Assembly: GCF_000317025.1 (NCBI RefSeq)
Contig: NC_019689.1
Coordinates: 1 to 64,000 of the forward strand
DNA length: 64,000 nucleotides
Source: Pleurocapsa sp. PCC 7327
GTDB taxonomy: Bacteria; Cyanobacteriota; Cyanobacteriia; Cyanobacteriales; Microcystaceae
Direction: 5' to 3'
Notes under the pieces: generated by a model
The model's database searches: none
The model's input: only the letters and a program-made list of their open reading frames with translations
Told to the model about the DNA's origin: nothing
Shown here: piece by piece, positions 27,594-36,689 of the stretch
How the letters are laid out: each line of letters starts with the position of its first letter
Position numbering within the stretch: position 1 is the stretch's first letter
Made by a program: the position numbers and the translations under genes

Positions 27594-28382
27594 TTAGCGT
27601 GCGGCGACAAAGCCACGGCTAGTAAGTTCGATGCGATTGAAGTCCCAGCCCAGCTCGCGCGCACTGCGAATGATGCCTTCGCGCAGCCGTGCTATGCCGG
27701 TACTGTCACCGCGCTGCTTGAGATCGTTGAACACAAGCACCGACATCAGCGCCTGGTATGCCATTGAATCGGCGACGGTTTGCTTGTCAGCATCGCTCAT
27801 GCCATGCAGCAGTGAGCCAGCGAGCAACGCCTCCGCAACCTGTTCTGCCGCGCCCTTCATCTGAGGCGGTTGCGCCTGCGTTTCGGTAAGCACTTCCCAC
27901 TGCAAAATCAAGAAAGCAGCCATATTGTGGGCAAGGTTATCAGGATCGTAACCATAGCGTTGGATTAAACGGCGAAATTCGCCGACAACATCAGCCTGCG
28001 CGAACTCGCAACGAATCTGTACAGCCTGTTCGGGAGACTGTGCTGCAAACTGCTCAGCAATTCGATCGCGCACTTGCATTGTGACCTGTGGTGAGTAGCG
28101 AAAGCTCAGGGCGCTAGCTGGCAGAGTCTCCCCAGTCAATCTCTGAGCCGAAATGGTTTGTGGACTGACTTCAGTAAGCGCTTGTGCTGCCGAAGTACCG
28201 ATGCCAATTGTGGAGGCATAAGTACCTTGATGGTCATAGAATGCCATGTATGGGATGTCTATGTTCGAGATCTGCGCAGCAAGTGGTAGTGGTGAGAAGA
28301 CCGCTGCAATCAGCAGGGTGCCTGCAAAAATGAGCTTGCCGCTGGCGGCTCGGTCGATCGTACAGTTGTTTCCTTCGATCAT
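27594..28382 (-). CDS. DUF6683-like secreted protein
   Basis: This 262-residue protein begins with a basic stretch and hydrophobic segment (GKLIFAGTLLIAAVFSPLPLAA), probably a signal peptide. The mature part contains FRYSPQVTMQVRDRIAEQFA and YGYDPDNLAHNMAAFLILQW, and ends ARELGWDFNRIELTSRGF. It resembles DUF6683, a family of unknown function mostly from proteobacteria. The base composition looks more G+C-rich than the neighbours (for example GCGCGCACTGCG near the 3' end on the plus strand), which may point to transfer. It starts 1 bp after the upstream glycosyltransferase gene ends, so both may share a transcript. Confidence 0.6.
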   Translation of the reverse strand: MIEGNNCTIDRAASGKLIFAGTLLIAAVFSPLPLAAQISNIDIPYMAFYDHQGTYASTIGIGTSAAQALTEVSPQTISAQRLTGETLPASALSFRYSPQVTMQVRDRIAEQFAAQSPEQAVQIRCEFAQADVVGEFRRLIQRYGYDPDNLAHNMAAFLILQWEVLTETQAQPPQMKGAAEQVAEALLAGSLLHGMSDADKQTVADSMAYQALMSVLVFNDLKQRGDSTGIARLREGIIRSARELGWDFNRIELTSRGFVAAR

Positions 28383-28383
28383 A

Positions 28384-29412
28384 TTAAACTTTTGCTTGCT
28401 GGGTGACTGGTACTGCCGATCCTTCTAAATCCTGACGAGAGTAAATTTGTCCGTTTTCCCACAGCGATTTTACCAAGGTACTGAGGGCATCAAGAAAGCC
28501 TAAACTATAGAAAATCCCTCTTGTGAGAATTTTAATAGGAGAACCACCTTTGTTACAAGGGGGATTGCCGAGAACGTGACAGTCAAAAAGTTTGGCGTAG
28601 AGGCGCAATTGTTGGACGGGTGTAAGATTTTTGAGCGCCATAAGGAAATGATTGTGATAAAAAGTAAGCTGGTATTGGAGCGATCGCGTGTTGATATCGT
28701 GACAGCCGCCCGTTTCTTCCCCTAAATGTACTAGATAAGCTTCTGGGTCGTACCAGATATGATAGCCCGTCTGCCGCAGTCGCAAGCAAAAGTCCGACTC
28801 TTCTCTCACCGCACTTCCTCGAAACCGTTCGTCAAACCAGATGCCGCGTTCGGTAAAAATATCTCGTCGGAAGGACATGTTACAGCCTCTGGTAGAAATG
28901 ACGCGCTGCGGTTTCACGGTATGAACTAAATCGATGTAATACCAAGCAATGCCGGGATCCATTGCTTGAGGCGGCAAATAATCAATGCTGTAGGGCGAAT
29001 CTTTGGGATTTATCTTTTGGGAATCGGCTAATTTCATGCGATCGAAAACTCGTCCTGCGACTGCCCCAATTTCTGGACGTTCTTGGTAATTACGCGCGTG
29101 AGCTTGTAAATATCCCTCTGGTAGCTTTACATCGTCATCGATAAACAGAATAATCTCTCCAGTCGCTCGCCGCACGCCGTAGTTTCTTGCCCCCGGCAAA
29201 CTCGCCCAATTGACGCGAAACCAGCGAATCTTTCCACTTTCTGCCAGTTGTTCTAAATAAGCTTCAACGGTGGGGGTATGAGTTGGCGTTTGATCGATAA
29301 CCAGAACTTCAAAGGCAGAATAGTCTTGTTTGAGAACGTCCTCTAGCGTTTCTTGGAGAGGTTCTTCTCGCCGATAAGTTGGAATAATGATGGAGATTGA
29401 AGGAAAAACCAT
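28384..29412 (-). CDS. Glycosyltransferase family 2
   Basis: The 342-residue GT-A-fold protein begins SISIIIPTYRREEPLQETLE. It has the donor-site DxD-type motif ILFIDDDVKLPEGYLQAH at about residue 90-107, and an acceptor-side motif RGSAVREESDFCLRLRQTGY with the catalytic E-D pair. It adds a sugar to a glycan or lipid acceptor; specificity is unknown. It is grouped with an O-antigen-ligase-like protein and another transferase on the same strand. Confidence 0.9.
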   Translation of the reverse strand: MVFPSISIIIPTYRREEPLQETLEDVLKQDYSAFEVLVIDQTPTHTPTVEAYLEQLAESGKIRWFRVNWASLPGARNYGVRRATGEIILFIDDDVKLPEGYLQAHARNYQERPEIGAVAGRVFDRMKLADSQKINPKDSPYSIDYLPPQAMDPGIAWYYIDLVHTVKPQRVISTRGCNMSFRRDIFTERGIWFDERFRGSAVREESDFCLRLRQTGYHIWYDPEAYLVHLGEETGGCHDINTRSLQYQLTFYHNHFLMALKNLTPVQQLRLYAKLFDCHVLGNPPCNKGGSPIKILTRGIFYSLGFLDALSTLVKSLWENGQIYSRQDLEGSAVPVTQQAKV

Positions 29413-29435
29413 CTGAATTATATAAAGTAGCTGTT

Positions 29436-31217
29436 CTAGGCAGCAGAAAGTTTCTTTTTACGTAGGTTCGACTTTTTGTTTTTGCTGCGGGAAGAATTTT
29501 TCCCTTTGACAGCTTTCAATTTTTCTCGTTCTTGTTTATCGATTTCTGGCAATTTGAACAGCACTCCGGCAAACAACCAGTAATACACTGCTACCGGGTC
29601 GGTATCTAGGGGATACCAGTAGGGAAAATAGCCGATAATTAACATGAAAACCCAGAAACTGGAACCAAAACTGTACAAAGCGCGATCGCGTACAGAACGA
29701 TAGCTCTTAAAAGAGAGTATCGTCAAGTGGGTAATAAAAATCATAAACGCAATCAGTCCGGGCCATCCGATTTCAAAGAGCAGTTTGGGATGAAAAGTTT
29801 CTACTAGCGATACCGGACCGAAAACGCGCGTAGAGTTAGTCGCTTTGCCTAATCCCCTGCCTAAAATTCCTGTTTGGTTGGCTAGAGCATATTGAAATTG
29901 CTGCTGAATAAATTGCTGAGGAGGCGAGGTATTCCAACGACCGACAAAACTGTCAATCCTCTCCTGGATAAAATCTGGGTTCAAGAAAGAGAAAAAGAGA
30001 AATAAAACGAGCGTAAGTCCCACGCCAATCGGAATAAATCGCTTCAAATTGGCTATCTGTCCGGTAAGAACGAGCAAAACTGCAATCAAGACTGGAACTG
30101 CTGCCAGTGCCAGACGTTGACCGCTGACTACGGCATTGACAAACACCAATCCCATCCCCGTCAAACCAGCTGCCCGCCAAATGAAAGAGGTATCGCTAAA
30201 CGCAGTCGCAAAGCAGATGCCCGCATTGGCAACTAAAAACCAAGCCCAATGCCAGGGAGACACAAAAGTTCCCGGCAAGCGAATCTGTCCCACTTGCGGG
30301 CTGTAGAGGAGAGCGCCACCGACTAAACATTTAGCCTCGACGGTCGGTTTGAAGAGATCGTTTCCCATCAAATTTCTCGTTCCAACGCACCGCCCCGTTT
30401 TCAACATCCAATATTGTGCCAGCCCCAGAAGGCAACAGGCAATCGCCAGCATGACGAGAATGCGACCGAGAAGCAGTAGCTTCTTTTTGTCGTTGATGAG
30501 ATAGTAGGTGCAAAAGATAAGCGGCACATAACCGAGTAGCACCTTAAGTCCCAAAACTCCCTGGAAAAAAGGACTTCCTTCTTTGCAGGGGTTTAGAACC
30601 ACCAACCCCCTCTCGTTTAAGATATAGTTGCCTGCCGCATCCAGGGCATATCGCTCGTTTGGTCCCAAATCCTGGCAGTAAGGAAGCAATTCCTGCATGC
30701 CGTTGACCAAAAATAAGGTGAGCAAGCAGCTAAATAACAGGAGGCCCAGGGTAGGCAATAATTGTTTGGGAATTAGGATCGGCAGTCGCTTGCGCTTGCA
30801 CTGCACGACCAAAGCAATAAGAGCAGGAACGTAAATTGCATCTTTACTCAACTGAAATAGAGCATTTCCTCCCCCTATCCAATAGGTGATGGTTCCGCTA
30901 AAGGGCATGTAGATGAGAAATACCCAGAGGGCTAAACGAGGATAGTTATAGCATAAAAGCAAGGAGGGAATTCCCGTAGCCACGATCGCGGCAGGTCTCG
31001 TTCCTACTAGCAGCACCAATGGCAGACCGACAACGATCGCAAAAGCGATCGCAATCCCAACGATCCCCAAAAGTTTTTTGCGCTCCTCTTTAGCTTTTCG
31101 TTTCTCGGCTAGTTTCTCTTTGAGATCGAGGGGTTTTTCTCTAGTTTCCCTGAGATCGCCAAAAAGTTCTGTAAATACTTGAGAGGTTTTGAGTTTTAGT
31201 TTTTTTGCTCTAACCAT
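29436..31217 (-). CDS. O-antigen ligase/polymerase-like membrane protein
   Basis: This 593-residue protein has a basic, coiled N-terminus (about 60 residues), then about eleven hydrophobic segments and a very basic C-terminal tail (KGKNSSRSKNKKSNLRKKK). Between membrane segments is the large loop with FVSPWHWAWFLVAN, and later GRGLGKATNSTRVFGPVSLVETFHPKLLFEIGWPGL (split family pattern), similar to WaaL/Wzy O-antigen ligases. It probably polymerises or transfers surface polysaccharide at the outer face of the membrane. It follows a transferase gene upstream and precedes one downstream. Confidence 0.8.
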   Translation of the reverse strand: MVRAKKLKLKTSQVFTELFGDLRETREKPLDLKEKLAEKRKAKEERKKLLGIVGIAIAFAIVVGLPLVLLVGTRPAAIVATGIPSLLLCYNYPRLALWVFLIYMPFSGTITYWIGGGNALFQLSKDAIYVPALIALVVQCKRKRLPILIPKQLLPTLGLLLFSCLLTLFLVNGMQELLPYCQDLGPNERYALDAAGNYILNERGLVVLNPCKEGSPFFQGVLGLKVLLGYVPLIFCTYYLINDKKKLLLLGRILVMLAIACCLLGLAQYWMLKTGRCVGTRNLMGNDLFKPTVEAKCLVGGALLYSPQVGQIRLPGTFVSPWHWAWFLVANAGICFATAFSDTSFIWRAAGLTGMGLVFVNAVVSGQRLALAAVPVLIAVLLVLTGQIANLKRFIPIGVGLTLVLFLFFSFLNPDFIQERIDSFVGRWNTSPPQQFIQQQFQYALANQTGILGRGLGKATNSTRVFGPVSLVETFHPKLLFEIGWPGLIAFMIFITHLTILSFKSYRSVRDRALYSFGSSFWVFMLIIGYFPYWYPLDTDPVAVYYWLFAGVLFKLPEIDKQEREKLKAVKGKNSSRSKNKKSNLRKKKLSAA

Positions 31218-31282
31218 AGTCTTGCTTGAGGGATATCCTTTTAGGAATTTATTAAAAAAATCTCTAATATATCTCAGTTAGA

Positions 31283-32026
31283 CTAGACGATACTAGATAA
31301 ACAAAATTCTTCTCGTATCGATTTCGTTAATTTTCTACGATTGAAAAAATTAAAGGAAAAATTCTTGGCGTTGCCATAGACGTTATCTCCGTATCCTAAT
31401 ATATAGATCGCGCCCGCAAAAGGTAAGGGAGCAAGCGGCATTCCTTTTTCTGTTAAAACGTCGCGAACTCTAGCGTGAAGAATGTAATATTTATAGTAGC
31501 CATAACCTCGATTGTATTCGGGATTTTCTGGTAAAAAATTCAAATCATATCTTAAAATATTACTCGTTCCGCACATTCGATAAAAATTCTTTCTTGTTAA
31601 ATAAACATAGGAAGTATTTTCTTGATATTTATATCCCCTAGAAACATACCAACCATTGTTTTGAGGGTACTGCTCGACAAATTCAGCTAAATGCTGGTTG
31701 ACGCAATCGTCAGCATCAACCGCCATTGTATGAGAAGGAGAAAACTGCGCGGCATAAATCAAACCTTTTAAAATTTTTCGTCCTTTATCGGTATCTCCTC
31801 TCGCGACTGGATTAGTTTCTTTAGGTAAGGGAAAATCGACTTCAAGATAGGTAATTTTCGGGTGAGTGAATTCAATGTTTGGTTTTTCGTGGCAGACAAC
31901 GATAACGTGAAAATTAGGCGAAGTTTGATTGCACGCCGATCTGACAGTTCTCTCAAATAACTGGCAGACGCGCTCCCAAGACCTTGAAACTTGCGGACTC
32001 TTGAGGGGGATGACAAAAACTAGCAT
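31283..32026 (-). CDS. Putative glycosyltransferase (GT-A, rhamnosyl-transferase-like)
   Basis: From ATG 32026 the protein starts MLVFVIPLKSPQVSRSWERV; a GTG at 32071 would add 15 residues. It has a GT-A-like strand (FHVIVVCHEKPNIEF), a DADD metal-binding motif (HTMAVDADDCVNQHLAEF) and a C-terminal ILGYGDNVYGN segment. It resembles proteins annotated as putative rhamnosyltransferases. Sugar and acceptor are unknown. It is the first gene of the minus-strand group with the ligase-like gene. Confidence 0.7.
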   Translation of the reverse strand: MLVFVIPLKSPQVSRSWERVCQLFERTVRSACNQTSPNFHVIVVCHEKPNIEFTHPKITYLEVDFPLPKETNPVARGDTDKGRKILKGLIYAAQFSPSHTMAVDADDCVNQHLAEFVEQYPQNNGWYVSRGYKYQENTSYVYLTRKNFYRMCGTSNILRYDLNFLPENPEYNRGYGYYKYYILHARVRDVLTEKGMPLAPLPFAGAIYILGYGDNVYGNAKNFSFNFFNRRKLTKSIREEFCLSSIV

Positions 32027-32202
32027 ATAGATAAACTTCTCGATCTCGATTGCTTCCCGAAGTGCCATCACTCAATTGTGGCATACTCGAAATATGGGCG
32101 CTATTATTTAAGGCAATCCAGGACTGGAAAAGAAAACGACCGGATGAAAATTACGCGATCGGGTAAAATAGTCAAGCTGAGGTAAGTAAAAGCAACGAAT
32201 CG

Positions 32203-34638
32203 ATGCGGATTTCTGTCAACTGGCTGCGGGAATTAGTAGATGTCACTCTCGCTCCTGAGGAGTTAGCCGAAACGCTAACCATTGCTGGCTTAGAAGTAGA
32301 AGAAATTGAAGATCGCCGTCAATTAGCCGATGGCGTTGTCATCGGCAAAATAGTCGAACGCCAACCCCATCCAAACGCCGATAAATTGAGCGTCTGTCAG
32401 GTAGATATCGGTCAACCAACTCCCTTAAACATCGTCTGCGGCGCGCCCAACGCACGGGCAGATATTTACGTCCCAGTCGCGACAGTCAACACCTATTTAC
32501 CTGCGGTTGACCTAAAGATTCGCCCGACTAAACTGCGGGGAGTTCGTTCGGAAGGGATGATTTGCTCTCTAGCTGAGTTGGGCTTAGAAAAAGAGTCGGC
32601 AGGCATTCATATTTTCTCCCAAGAAAATCTAAAATTAGGCGGCGACGTTCGCCCCTTGCTGGGGTTAGATGATGTCATTATCGATATTTCCCCGACAGCT
32701 AACCGCGCCGATGCCTTAAGCATGGTAGGAGTCGCGCGGGAAGTCGCCGCCTTGACGGGGGCTTCGCTACACCTTCCCAAAGTTTCTCCGATTTCTATTC
32801 CAGCAGGAGATGGAATTCTCAGCCTCAAAGTTGCCGACAAACAAGCTTGTCCTGCTTACATCGGCACCGTCATCGAAGGGGTAAAAATTGCCACCTCTCC
32901 CGAATGGTTGCAACGGCGACTGCAAGCCGCAGGCGTGCGACCGATTAATAATGTAGTTGATGCGACTAACTATATTCTTCTGGAATGGGGACAACCGCTA
33001 CATGCCTTCGATCGCGATCGCACCCAAGCCCTTGCCGGCGGAGATAGCCTCACTATTGGGGTGCGCTTTGCCAGGGAGAACGAATCGCTAAAAACCCTAG
33101 ACGGTCAAACTCGCTCGCTCAAACCGCAAAATTTATTGATTACAGCTAACGATCGCCCCATTGCCTTGGCGGGAGTCATGGGTGGAGAAGAGACAGAAGT
33201 TCATCCAGGAACCCAGAATATTATTCTAGAAGCCGCCTTATTCGATCCCGTGGCGACGCGCCGTTCTTCTCGCGCTCAAAGCTTGCGTACCGAGTCTTCA
33301 GCCCGTTACGAACGAGGCGTTAACCAAGCCGAATTAGACATCGCCTGTCACAGAGCGATCGCGCTGATTGTCGAGTTAGCAGGCGGTACGCCCATCGCTC
33401 AAACCATCGCCGATGGGCGCGAGAATACAAAGAGTCAGTCGATCCAACTGCGTCTCGCTCGCGTTCATCAGGTTTTGGGTGCTGTTAAACGAGACAATGC
33501 GATCGGTCAAATCGAAGCCGAAGATGTCGAGCGAATTCTGACCGATTTGGGCTGTCAGCTAGAACTCGTCTCCACAAAAGACAAAGTTTGGACGGTTACG
33601 GTTCCTCCCCACCGCTGTCGGGATTTGGAAAGGGAAATCGACTTGATTGAAGAGGTCGCTCGCCTGTTCGGTTACGATCGCTTTATCGATAAGCTTCCCG
33701 ATAAAACCGAACCGGGCGGTCTTTCTTTTGAAGATCGGGCGCAACGGCAGCTAAGAGAGGCTTTCCGAGCCGTGGGACTGACCGAAGTGGTTCAGTATTC
33801 TCTCGTCAAGCCAGAAAAAGATGAGGTCGTCCTCGCCAATCCTCTCTTTGTCGAGTATTCTGCCTTGCGGACGAATTTACTGGACGGACTGATCGATGCC
33901 TTCGAGTACAACCAGTCTCAGGGCAATGGGGCGTTGAATGCTTTTGAAATCGGTCGCATCTTCTCGAGATCCGAAGATGGTGTGCGGGAAGCCGACTCAA
34001 TTGCCGGAATCCTCGGCGGCGATCTGATGAGCGAAGGGCGCTGGAGCCGAAGCGGCAAACCAGCGCCCATGACTTGGTATGAAGCCAAAGGCATATTAGA
34101 AAGCGTCTTCGCTCGCCTGGGTTTAGCGGTAGAATACCAACCCGATCGAAAAGACGCTCGCCTGCACCCAGGGCGTACTGCTTCTTTGTGGTGGGGCGGC
34201 AAGCGTCTGGGAACGTTCGGACAACTGCATCCCCAACTCAGGCAGCAACGCGGTTTGCTCGATGCTGTTTATGCTTTTGAGATGAGTTGTAGCGTTTTGC
34301 TAGAAGCGCTTGCTCGCGAAGACTTGCAGACTCCTCGCTTCCGTCCCTATTCGACCTATCCCGCTCTCGAACGAGATTTGGCTTTCTTTTCTCCGGTAAA
34401 AGTATCGGTTGTCGAGCTAGAGATGGCAATGAAAAAAGCGGCTGGCGGTTTATTAGATAAGGTCGAACTATTCGATGAATATCGCGGCGAAAATGTGCCG
34501 GATGGGCAGCGGAGTTTAGCCTTTAGTTTGGCGTATCGATCCAGCGATCGCACTCTCACTGACGCGGAAGTCGAACCCGTCCACAACAAAATCCGAGAGG
34601 CGTTAGTGGAACGATTCAACGTCTTGCTTCGGAGTTAA
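32203..34638 (+). CDS. pheT: Phenylalanyl-tRNA synthetase beta subunit
   Basis: PheT forms the alpha2beta2 enzyme that charges tRNA-Phe. The 811-residue protein has the usual domains: N-terminal [14 protein letters not shown], an EMAP-II-like tRNA-binding domain (about 40-150, [20 protein letters not shown]), the B3/B4 editing domain, B5, a catalytic-like core ([20 protein letters not shown]), and the C-terminal anticodon-binding FDX-ACB domain ([17 protein letters not shown]). The pheS gene is not adjacent, as is common in cyanobacteria. Confidence 0.97.
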   Translation: MRISVNWLRELVDVTLAPEELAETLTIAGLEVEEIEDRRQLADGVVIGKIVERQPHPNADKLSVCQVDIGQPTPLNIVCGAPNARADIYVPVATVNTYLPAVDLKIRPTKLRGVRSEGMICSLAELGLEKESAGIHIFSQENLKLGGDVRPLLGLDDVIIDISPTANRADALSMVGVAREVAALTGASLHLPKVSPISIPAGDGILSLKVADKQACPAYIGTVIEGVKIATSPEWLQRRLQAAGVRPINNVVDATNYILLEWGQPLHAFDRDRTQALAGGDSLTIGVRFARENESLKTLDGQTRSLKPQNLLITANDRPIALAGVMGGEETEVHPGTQNIILEAALFDPVATRRSSRAQSLRTESSARYERGVNQAELDIACHRAIALIVELAGGTPIAQTIADGRENTKSQSIQLRLARVHQVLGAVKRDNAIGQIEAEDVERILTDLGCQLELVSTKDKVWTVTVPPHRCRDLEREIDLIEEVARLFGYDRFIDKLPDKTEPGGLSFEDRAQRQLREAFRAVGLTEVVQYSLVKPEKDEVVLANPLFVEYSALRTNLLDGLIDAFEYNQSQGNGALNAFEIGRIFSRSEDGVREADSIAGILGGDLMSEGRWSRSGKPAPMTWYEAKGILESVFARLGLAVEYQPDRKDARLHPGRTASLWWGGKRLGTFGQLHPQLRQQRGLLDAVYAFEMSCSVLLEALAREDLQTPRFRPYSTYPALERDLAFFSPVKVSVVELEMAMKKAAGGLLDKVELFDEYRGENVPDGQRSLAFSLAYRSSDRTLTDAEVEPVHNKIREALVERFNVLLRS

Positions 34639-34673
34639 TACCAATTTTCATTAGTCGCGATCGACATCCTTCT

Positions 34674-34698
34674 CCCCTCTCCCAAATTGGGAGAGGGG
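34674..34698. terminator. Palindromic repeat downstream of pheT
   Basis: CCCCTCTCCC (34674-34683) pairs with GGGAGAGGGG (34689-34698) around AAATT, 36 bp after the pheT stop. The following GGTTGGGGGTGAGGGC makes it a copy of the widespread CCCTCTCCC-type dispersed repeat. It may also terminate pheT. Confidence 0.6.
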
Positions 34699-34766
34699 TT
34701 GGGGGTGAGGGCAATCAACCATCTCTGTCATCTGAGATCTTGTACCTTTGGCATCAACGCCCAGAA

Positions 34767-34840
34767 CGGCCGGGTTCGGGCGCGTTGCGGAGCGTAGCGG
34801 AGTAACGTCGCCTGCAACCCTGCAACCCAGTGTTAGGCGC
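34767..34840 (-). repeat. attC: attC-like recombination site
   Basis: On the minus strand the site runs from GCGCCTAAC (contains R'' GCCTAAC, 34838-34832) to the terminal G at 34767, whose partner TTAGGC sits at the other end of the cassette. Inner arms CTGGGTT and GAACCCGG pair imperfectly, and GGCGACGTTAC pairs with GCAACGCGCC leaving bulged A residues. The centre is CTCCGCTACGCTCC. The layout R''-L''-spacer-L'-R' with unpaired bases on one arm is that of attC sites, here about 74 nt. Confidence 0.75.
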
Positions 34841-34884
34841 ATTCACCGAACGCGAGACTCGCACCTGAAACCGGATACAACTGT

Positions 34885-35372
34885 TTATGCACGCTTTGCC
34901 ACAACTCCACGCACAAAGAGCGCAAACGGAACGAAGCAAATCAGCCCCATAGTAAAGACCACCATAACATCGGTTATTACGAATGGAGCAGTGGTTAAGA
35001 ATGGCTGTAACAGCAAAAAGATTATCAAAGCAATGAATAACATACTAGCTTGAAGGCATAGATTATGTAGTTGTATAACACGAAGAAGAGCGCACCTGGC
35101 CAACAGAGTAGCCCAACCAGTTTGCCACGCCATGTTAACCACATTGAGCCAAGTAGAATTGGTAACCCGACGAAAAGATTGACCATATCATTGGATACGA
35201 ACGCCCGAAGCAACTCTTCCGTTGGATAAATGGTGGTGCGGTATAGAAGCCCAGCGACAGATACAGTCGCCATGAGTATGGCAATAAAGAAAGAGAAAGC
35301 ATAGATTAACGCGAGATCGCGCTTGATTGGCAAAGCAGTTTGATGGTCTTGATGTGAAATCATTTCTTTCAA
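34885..35372 (-). pseudogene. Cassette-borne membrane protein gene, internally deleted
   Basis: The gene starts at ATG 35372, 28 bp inside the cassette, with MKEMISHQDHQTALPIKRDL and membrane segments LALIYAFSFFIAILMATVSVA and LFVGLPILLGSMWLTW. That frame stops at 35025. The segment QASMLFIALIIFLLLQPFLT (then APFVITDVMVVFTMGLICF and FALFVRGVVAKRA) continues in another frame to 34885, overlapping it at about 35055. The pieces look like the two ends of a longer polytopic protein joined by a deletion with a frameshift. Function is unknown. It has no obvious promoter of its own, as is usual for cassette genes. Confidence 0.65.
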
Positions 35373-35564
35373 CTCCCTGAACTTGGAAGTGTGCGCCTAA
35401 CTAAAGTTCTAGGCTCAAAGCCCAACTCGATTAAAATCGACTGAAATTCCTATCGGGTCTTCTTTAGAAGACTTTTTCGCTCGGACAGGAAATTCATTAC
35501 AAGAGCAGTTGTTGAGAATGATGCAAGATCTCAGTTTTATGGAACCGTTACGATAATTTCGATC

Positions 35565-36644
35565 TTAAAGATATCTCTGAAGAACTTCTACAGTTGCTCG
35601 TCCCGTTTTTGCCCAGCTAAATTGGCTGGCTCTTTCTAGACTCAGTGTACTCAAGCGCGATCGCAATCCAGAATCCTCTGCCACGCTTGCCATCGCTGCC
35701 GTAATCTCCTCAACGTTGTAGGGATCGATTAACAGTGCTGCATCTCCAGCTACTTCCGGTAAAGAGGAGAGATTGGACGTAATAACGGGAGTGCCGCAAC
35801 CCATCGCTTCGAGTACTGGAAGCCCAAATCCTTCCCAAAGCGAAGGAAAAACTAACGCTAACGCTTGATTCAGTAAGATTGGTAGCTGTTCGTAGGGAAC
35901 GTAATCGAGGAATTTGACGCGATCGCGCAAACTCAGCGCCTCCACTTGCGCTTGCAGTTTTGGCGTATAGCGTTTGTCAGGCGGTCCTGCTAGCCAGAGT
36001 TGACAGTCGCGATCGGGAATTTTCGCAAAAGCATCGATGAGACGGTGTAAATTTTTGTAAGGATCGTGACGACCGAGATAGAGAAAGTAAGGCGGTTGCT
36101 CATCCTTACTAGGCATATTTAGTTTCCGAAAATGATTTGCGTCGTAGGCGAGAAGGATCGGCGTAATTTTCGCTGAGGAAATCCGGTAAAACTCAGTAAT
36201 GTCTTTAGCAGTGGCTACAGAATTGCAAATGATATGTTCGGCGCGATCGAGAACTTGAGGGATGTAGTAACGGAAATAGGGAGTTAGGGGAGAAAAACGC
36301 TTAAGAAAGCGTAATGGAATCAGATCGTGAACCATTACGATAAAATGACAGTCAGTATAAATAGGAGCTTCTGGGATTGGGGAAAATAATAGTTTAGATT
36401 GTAGTTTTTTATAGATTGGCGGCAAATGAAACTGAGTCCACAGAAGGCGACGAAAATGCCCTTTTGTTCCGTAAGCGGGAGACAAATTATCGGGGATGAG
36501 GTAGCAGTTAAATTCAGAGTATTTTTGAGGGGTTAATAAAGTAGAGTTAAGGTTTTTTAAATATAGAAAAAGGTTTCTTGCATAATTACTTATTCCTGTG
36601 GGCTTTGAAAAAACAACGGCTAAATTTACTAATAAATCGCTCAT
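35565..36644 (-). CDS. Glycosyltransferase family 4 (GT-B)
   Basis: The 359-residue GT-B protein has an N-terminal acceptor domain and a C-terminal donor domain. The donor domain contains [20 protein letters not shown], and the signature [20 protein letters not shown] with the two glutamates of the EX7E motif that bind the nucleotide sugar. It resembles mannosyl- and rhamnosyltransferases of O-antigen clusters. It is the last gene of the minus-strand cluster that starts with wzm, just before the interrupted MITE. Confidence 0.92.
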   Translation of the reverse strand: MSDLLVNLAVVFSKPTGISNYARNLFLYLKNLNSTLLTPQKYSEFNCYLIPDNLSPAYGTKGHFRRLLWTQFHLPPIYKKLQSKLLFSPIPEAPIYTDCHFIVMVHDLIPLRFLKRFSPLTPYFRYYIPQVLDRAEHIICNSVATAKDITEFYRISSAKITPILLAYDANHFRKLNMPSKDEQPPYFLYLGRHDPYKNLHRLIDAFAKIPDRDCQLWLAGPPDKRYTPKLQAQVEALSLRDRVKFLDYVPYEQLPILLNQALALVFPSLWEGFGLPVLEAMGCGTPVITSNLSSLPEVAGDAALLIDPYNVEEITAAMASVAEDSGLRSRLSTLSLERASQFSWAKTGRATVEVLQRYL

Positions 36645-36689
36645 ATTTTATTTTTAATCTTTTAAAAAAAGAGAGTGCCGTTTATCATC

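Larger units (their letters stand above)
34767..35400 (-). mobile_element. Integron-type gene cassette inserted in the MITE
   Basis: The 634-bp insert reads on the minus strand TTAGGCGCACAC, then 16 bp and a start codon, one gene (decayed), and after its stop codon an imperfect palindrome starting GCGCCTAAC and ending CCCGGCCG. Cassettes cut between G and TTRRRY have exactly this form: TTAGGC at the start and a single G at the end. When closed into a circle the ends rebuild GTTAGGC. The insertion site in the MITE is G^TTC, fitting the G-W-T consensus for secondary integration sites of integron integrases. No integrase gene is in the window. Confidence 0.8.
34732..35534 (-). mobile_element. 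169-bp MITE, copy 2, interrupted by a 634-bp cassette
   Basis: On the minus strand, the first 134 bp (35534-35401) and last 35 bp (34766-34732) together make a 169-bp element matching copy 1 (21779-21947), with the same total length and about a dozen mismatches. The terminal repeats are CTGAGATCTTGCA and TACAAGATCTCAG. The interruption falls between G and TTC of the hairpin GCCTAGAAC-TTTA-GTTCTAGGC, on the loop side of its right arm. No target duplication of the insert is present. Confidence 0.85.

Noticed and set aside
34789-34812. GCGTTGCGGAGCGTAGCGGAG as an ordinary dispersed repeat
   Set aside because: Although GGAGCG-type repeats are common in cyanobacteria, here the stretch is the central part of the attC-like palindrome and pairs with its flanks.
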